DNA of 15,332 nucleotides from Scatosoma sp045576335. GTDB lineage: Bacteria > Bacillota > Clostridia > Christensenellales > Borkfalkiaceae. Position 1 is the first letter of the stretch, and each line of letters opens with the position of its first letter. Made by a program: the position numbers and the translations under genes. Location: positions 1 to 15,332 of the forward strand of contig JAZNGH010000034.1 of assembly GCA_045576335.1 (NCBI GenBank), given 5' to 3'. The notes beneath the pieces are model-generated. The model did no database searches. It saw only the letters and a list, made by a program, of their open reading frames with translations, and was not told the origin of the DNA. This document shows positions 12,708 through 15,332 of this stretch, in pieces.

Positions 12708-13871
12708 ATGCTGAAAGTAAAGTTAATGAATAAAATTGCAAAGGTGGGAACGGACGTCCTTTCCGCCACTAAATACGAAGTGAGCGACAAAATAGCAAAC
12801 GAGGACGCGATTATGGTGCGTTCGGCGGCGTTGCACGATATGGAATTTTCCAAAAACTTACGCGCGATTGCCCGTTGCGGCGCGGGTGTGAACAATATCC
12901 CCGTGGAAAAATGCACGAAAGAGGGCGTCGTGGTGTTCAATACCCCGGGCGCGAACGCAAACGCGGTCAAAGAGCTTGCGATCGCCGCGCTCATTCTCGC
13001 TTCGCGCGATATCGTCGGCGGTATCGACTGGGTGAAAACGCTGGCGGGACAAACGAACGTAGCAAAGACGGTCGAGGCAGGAAAATCGGCGTTCGTCGGG
13101 CACGAGCTGGCGGGAAAAACGCTGGGCGTTATCGGGCTTGGCGCAATCGGCGGTATGGTCGCGAACGCGGCGATTTCGTTGGGTATGAAGGTTATGGGCT
13201 ACGACCCGTATATCACGGCGAAAGCGGCTTGGAGCTTGGCTCCGTCCGTGTCACAAGCGGCGGATTACTCGGAAATTTTCAAAACCTGCGATTATATCAC
13301 CTTGCACGTGCCCGCAACTCCGCAAACGAAAAATATGATTTGTGAAAAGAGCATTGCACAGATGAAGGACGGCGTGAGAATTCTCAATCTTGCAAGAGCC
13401 GACCTCGTCAGCGCGGAGGATATCAAAGCCGCGCTTGCCCGCAAAAAGGTGGCGGCGTACGTCACCGATTTTCCGACGGACGAAACGGCGGGAGCAGAGG
13501 GCGTAATCGCCATTCCGCACCTCGGTGCGTCCACGGTAGAATCGGAGGACCATTGCGCGGTTATGGCGGCGCAACAGCTCGACGAATTCTTGGCTTGCGG
13601 CAATATCCGCAACAGCGTCAATTTTCCGACGGTCGGCTTGCCCCGCTCGGAAAATCCGCGCGTGTGCATTATGAACGAAAACGTGCCGAATATGCTTTCG
13701 CAAATCACCTCGGCATTCTCGTCGCAAAACATCAACATTGAAAATCTTGCCAACGGCTCGAAGGGCGAAATTGCGTACACTATCGTAGAAACCAACGAAC
13801 CCGCAAGCGCGGCTATCGTGGATACGCTCAAAGCGATTGACGGCGTATTCGGCGTACGGGTATTCGATTAA
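12708..13871 (+). CDS. serA: 3-phosphoglycerate dehydrogenase, short form with ACT domain
   Basis: Catalyses the NAD-dependent first step of the phosphorylated serine pathway. A 387-residue short-type enzyme from the ATG at 12708, with AAGGAG inside the last codons of serC. Motifs: RCGAGVNNI (57-65), Rossmann GLGAIGG (143-149), the cofactor Asp in YDP (165-167), the catalytic Arg in NLARADL (R230), and HLGASTVES with His271. The canonical catalytic Glu in a VFPTEP-like loop corresponds to D258 in TDFPTDE, a change I regard as usual for this short clostridial form. The ACT domain (~317-387, starting RVCIMNENVPNMLSQI) probably senses serine. An upstream in-frame ATG at 12678 lies inside serC and is rejected. 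Confidence 0.96.
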   Translation: MLKVKLMNKIAKVGTDVLSATKYEVSDKIANEDAIMVRSAALHDMEFSKNLRAIARCGAGVNNIPVEKCTKEGVVVFNTPGANANAVKELAIAALILASRDIVGGIDWVKTLAGQTNVAKTVEAGKSAFVGHELAGKTLGVIGLGAIGGMVANAAISLGMKVMGYDPYITAKAAWSLAPSVSQAADYSEIFKTCDYITLHVPATPQTKNMICEKSIAQMKDGVRILNLARADLVSAEDIKAALARKKVAAYVTDFPTDETAGAEGVIAIPHLGASTVESEDHCAVMAAQQLDEFLACGNIRNSVNFPTVGLPRSENPRVCIMNENVPNMLSQITSAFSSQNINIENLANGSKGEIAYTIVETNEPASAAIVDTLKAIDGVFGVRVFD

Positions 13872-13890
13872 AAACAAGGAGAAACTGACA

Positions 13891-14988
13891 ATGTCCGAAA
13901 CGATTGTAAAAGAAGAAGAACGGGTAGCGTTCGCGCTCCGTTCGCTCTATCGTAAATACGGATATTTGCCGTATAAAATGAGCAAATTCGAAGCGTACGA
14001 TTTGTACGTGGCGAACAAGGACTTTCTCGTCGGCGACGGCGTGATTACCTTCAACGACACGGACGGGAAATTGCTCGCGCTCAAACCCGACGTTACGCTT
14101 TCGATTATCAAAAACACCGCGGACGAGGACGGCGCGCGCAAGGTATACTATCACGAAAACGTATACCGTATTTCGGGCGGCAGTAAACAGTTCAAGGAAA
14201 TCCCGCAGGTGGGCTTGGAGCGTATCGGCGAAATCGGCGCGTACGACGTGTTTGAAACGGTGAAGCTCGCTGCGGAAAGCCTTGCGGTAATTTCTCCGAA
14301 TTTCGTTTTGGATATTTCACACATGGGCGTATTGACGGCTACGCTGGACGAGCTGAATATGGGCAAGGCGTTTGACCGTGAAGTTATGCGCCTGCTCGCG
14401 GAAAAGAACTTGCACGAAACGCGCGCGCTTTGTGAAAGCTACGGCGTGGAAGAAGCGAAAATGCAAAAGCTGCTTGCAATCGTCCGGGCCTACGGGGATA
14501 CGGAAAACACTTTGAAGGTGCTTGCGCCGCTTTGCGAGAGCGAAGAAGCGAAGAAAGCGTACGACGAGTTAAAGACCCTTTGTACCCTTTTACAAGCTTG
14601 CGGCTACGGGGATAAAATCCGTTTGGATTTCTCCGTCATCAACGATATGAAATACTATAACGGTATCGTGTTTAAGGGCTTCGTGGACGGCGTATGCGAG
14701 GGCGTTCTTGCGGGCGGGCAATACGACAAGCTGATGTCGCGCATGGGCAGAAAAGCGGGCGCAATCGGTTTTGCGGTGTATCTTGACCTTTTGGAGGATT
14801 TTAATAAACGTAAGACGGAGTTTGATATCGATACGCTGGTGCTTTACGACGCGCAAACGGATTTGCAAACGCTTTCGGATACGGTCGATAGCTTAATCAA
14901 GGCGGGGAAGAGCGTTCGTGCCTTGAAAAACGCCTGCAAAGCGCGTTACGGCGAGGTGCTCGATTTGCGTAAAGGGGAAACGAAATGA
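13891..14988 (+). CDS. hisZ: ATP phosphoribosyltransferase regulatory subunit
   Basis: HisZ is a catalytically inactive histidyl-tRNA-synthetase paralogue that activates short HisG and confers histidine feedback. The 365-residue protein from the ATG at 13891 (AAGGAGA ~10 bases upstream) shows synthetase-like motif 2 (VYYHENVYRI, 85-94), the ALKPDVTLSI segment (63-72) and EIPQVGLERIGE (103-114), and a motif 3 remnant (GGQYDKLMSRMG followed by GAIGFAVYLDLL). It lacks the C-terminal anticodon-binding domain, as expected. The stop overlaps the start of hisG (ATGA). It follows serA by 19 bases. Confidence 0.93.
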   Translation: MSETIVKEEERVAFALRSLYRKYGYLPYKMSKFEAYDLYVANKDFLVGDGVITFNDTDGKLLALKPDVTLSIIKNTADEDGARKVYYHENVYRISGGSKQFKEIPQVGLERIGEIGAYDVFETVKLAAESLAVISPNFVLDISHMGVLTATLDELNMGKAFDREVMRLLAEKNLHETRALCESYGVEEAKMQKLLAIVRAYGDTENTLKVLAPLCESEEAKKAYDELKTLCTLLQACGYGDKIRLDFSVINDMKYYNGIVFKGFVDGVCEGVLAGGQYDKLMSRMGRKAGAIGFAVYLDLLEDFNKRKTEFDIDTLVLYDAQTDLQTLSDTVDSLIKAGKSVRALKNACKARYGEVLDLRKGETK

Positions 14989-15332
14989 TCAATATTGCGT
15001 TGCCCAAGGGCAGACTTGGGGAAAAGATTTACGATATATTCGAACGCGCGGGCTACGAGTGTCCGTCTATCAAAGAGCCAAATCGCAAGCTCGTCTTTGA
15101 AAATGCGGAAAAGGGCGTGCGTTATTTTTGGGTGAAGCCCTCGGACGTATCCATTTACGTAGAGCGCGGCGCGGCGGACGTCGGAATTTGCGGAAAGGAC
15201 ATTTTAAACGAATACGCCCCCGACGTGTACGAGTTGGCGGATTTGAAAACGGGGATTTGCAAGATGGCAGTTGCGGCGAAAAAGGGCTTTTACGACGACG
15301 GTAGAACGACGTTGAAAGTAGCTACGAAATTC
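14985..15332 (+). CDS. hisG: ATP phosphoribosyltransferase, short form, 5' part (cut by window edge)
   Basis: Catalyses the first step of histidine synthesis, joining ATP and PRPP. The 116 visible codons read MINIALPKGRLGEKIYDIF (1-19), containing the conserved PKGRL. They continue with VERGAADVGICGKDIL, typical of HisG substrate-binding domain 1, and a DLKTGICKMAVAA strand. The short form (~210 residues) needs HisZ, which is encoded immediately upstream with a 4-base ATGA overlap. AAAGGGG lies ~7 bases before the start. The frame is intact to the window end. Confidence 0.96.
   Translation, partial: MINIALPKGRLGEKIYDIFERAGYECPSIKEPNRKLVFENAEKGVRYFWVKPSDVSIYVERGAADVGICGKDILNEYAPDVYELADLKTGICKMAVAAKKGFYDDGRTTLKVATKF

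Overview
The window reads as a low-to-mid GC genome segment from an anaerobic member of the Bacillota, most likely an uncultured Clostridia lineage. This is inferred from gene content: a DUF4364 protein, a four-cysteine TSCPD-domain protein, a histidine-less HPr-like protein, a short SerA, an ECF S component beside coaX, and a short-form HisG that follows HisZ. Most genes have AGGAGG-like ribosome binding sites. No species name can be supported.

Layout. Positions 1-1075 are a patchwork of broken pieces: the end of an IS3-family orfA, the first part of its orfB, an ABC sugar-transporter permease without its N-terminus, and the first ~25-30 codons of a second permease that runs into unrelated sequence. 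Both permease genes are broken at sharp junctions, so this is either a remodelled genomic scar or an assembly chimera. Positions 1183-1839 hold a six-gene tRNA cluster on the minus strand (transcription order Gly-Arg-His-Gln-Lys(UUU)-Lys(CUU)), with a near-consensus promoter and a strong terminator. Three of these tRNAs carry a non-canonical base at a conserved position.

Positions 2015-5873 mix several small units: a minus-strand membrane protein divergent from purH (IMP biosynthesis); a bidirectional terminator after purH; a minus-strand row HPr-like, DUF4364, TSCPD protein; and a divergently transcribed Nudix hydrolase. A lipid kinase follows at 5974-6816 with its own promoter, which overlaps the terminator of the Nudix gene. 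A small cysteine-rich membrane protein lies on the minus strand at 6877-7089.

Positions 7243-11452 look like one transcription unit. It starts with a strong promoter and a structured ~100-base leader, followed by an ECF transporter S component (probably pantothenate), coaX (pantothenate kinase), hom (homoserine dehydrogenase with ACT domain) and a CyuA/UPF0597 L-cysteine desulfidase homologue. A second unit starts at 11515 and reads serC-serA-hisZ-hisG, running off the right edge inside hisG. It links the phosphorylated serine pathway with the first step of histidine synthesis.

I found no CRISPR array, no rRNA and no convincing previously undescribed multi-gene system. The most interesting items are the structured leader of the ECF/coaX unit, the tRNA deviations, the His-less HPr-like protein, the Cys-rich peptide gene with its leader hairpin, and the chimeric left end.
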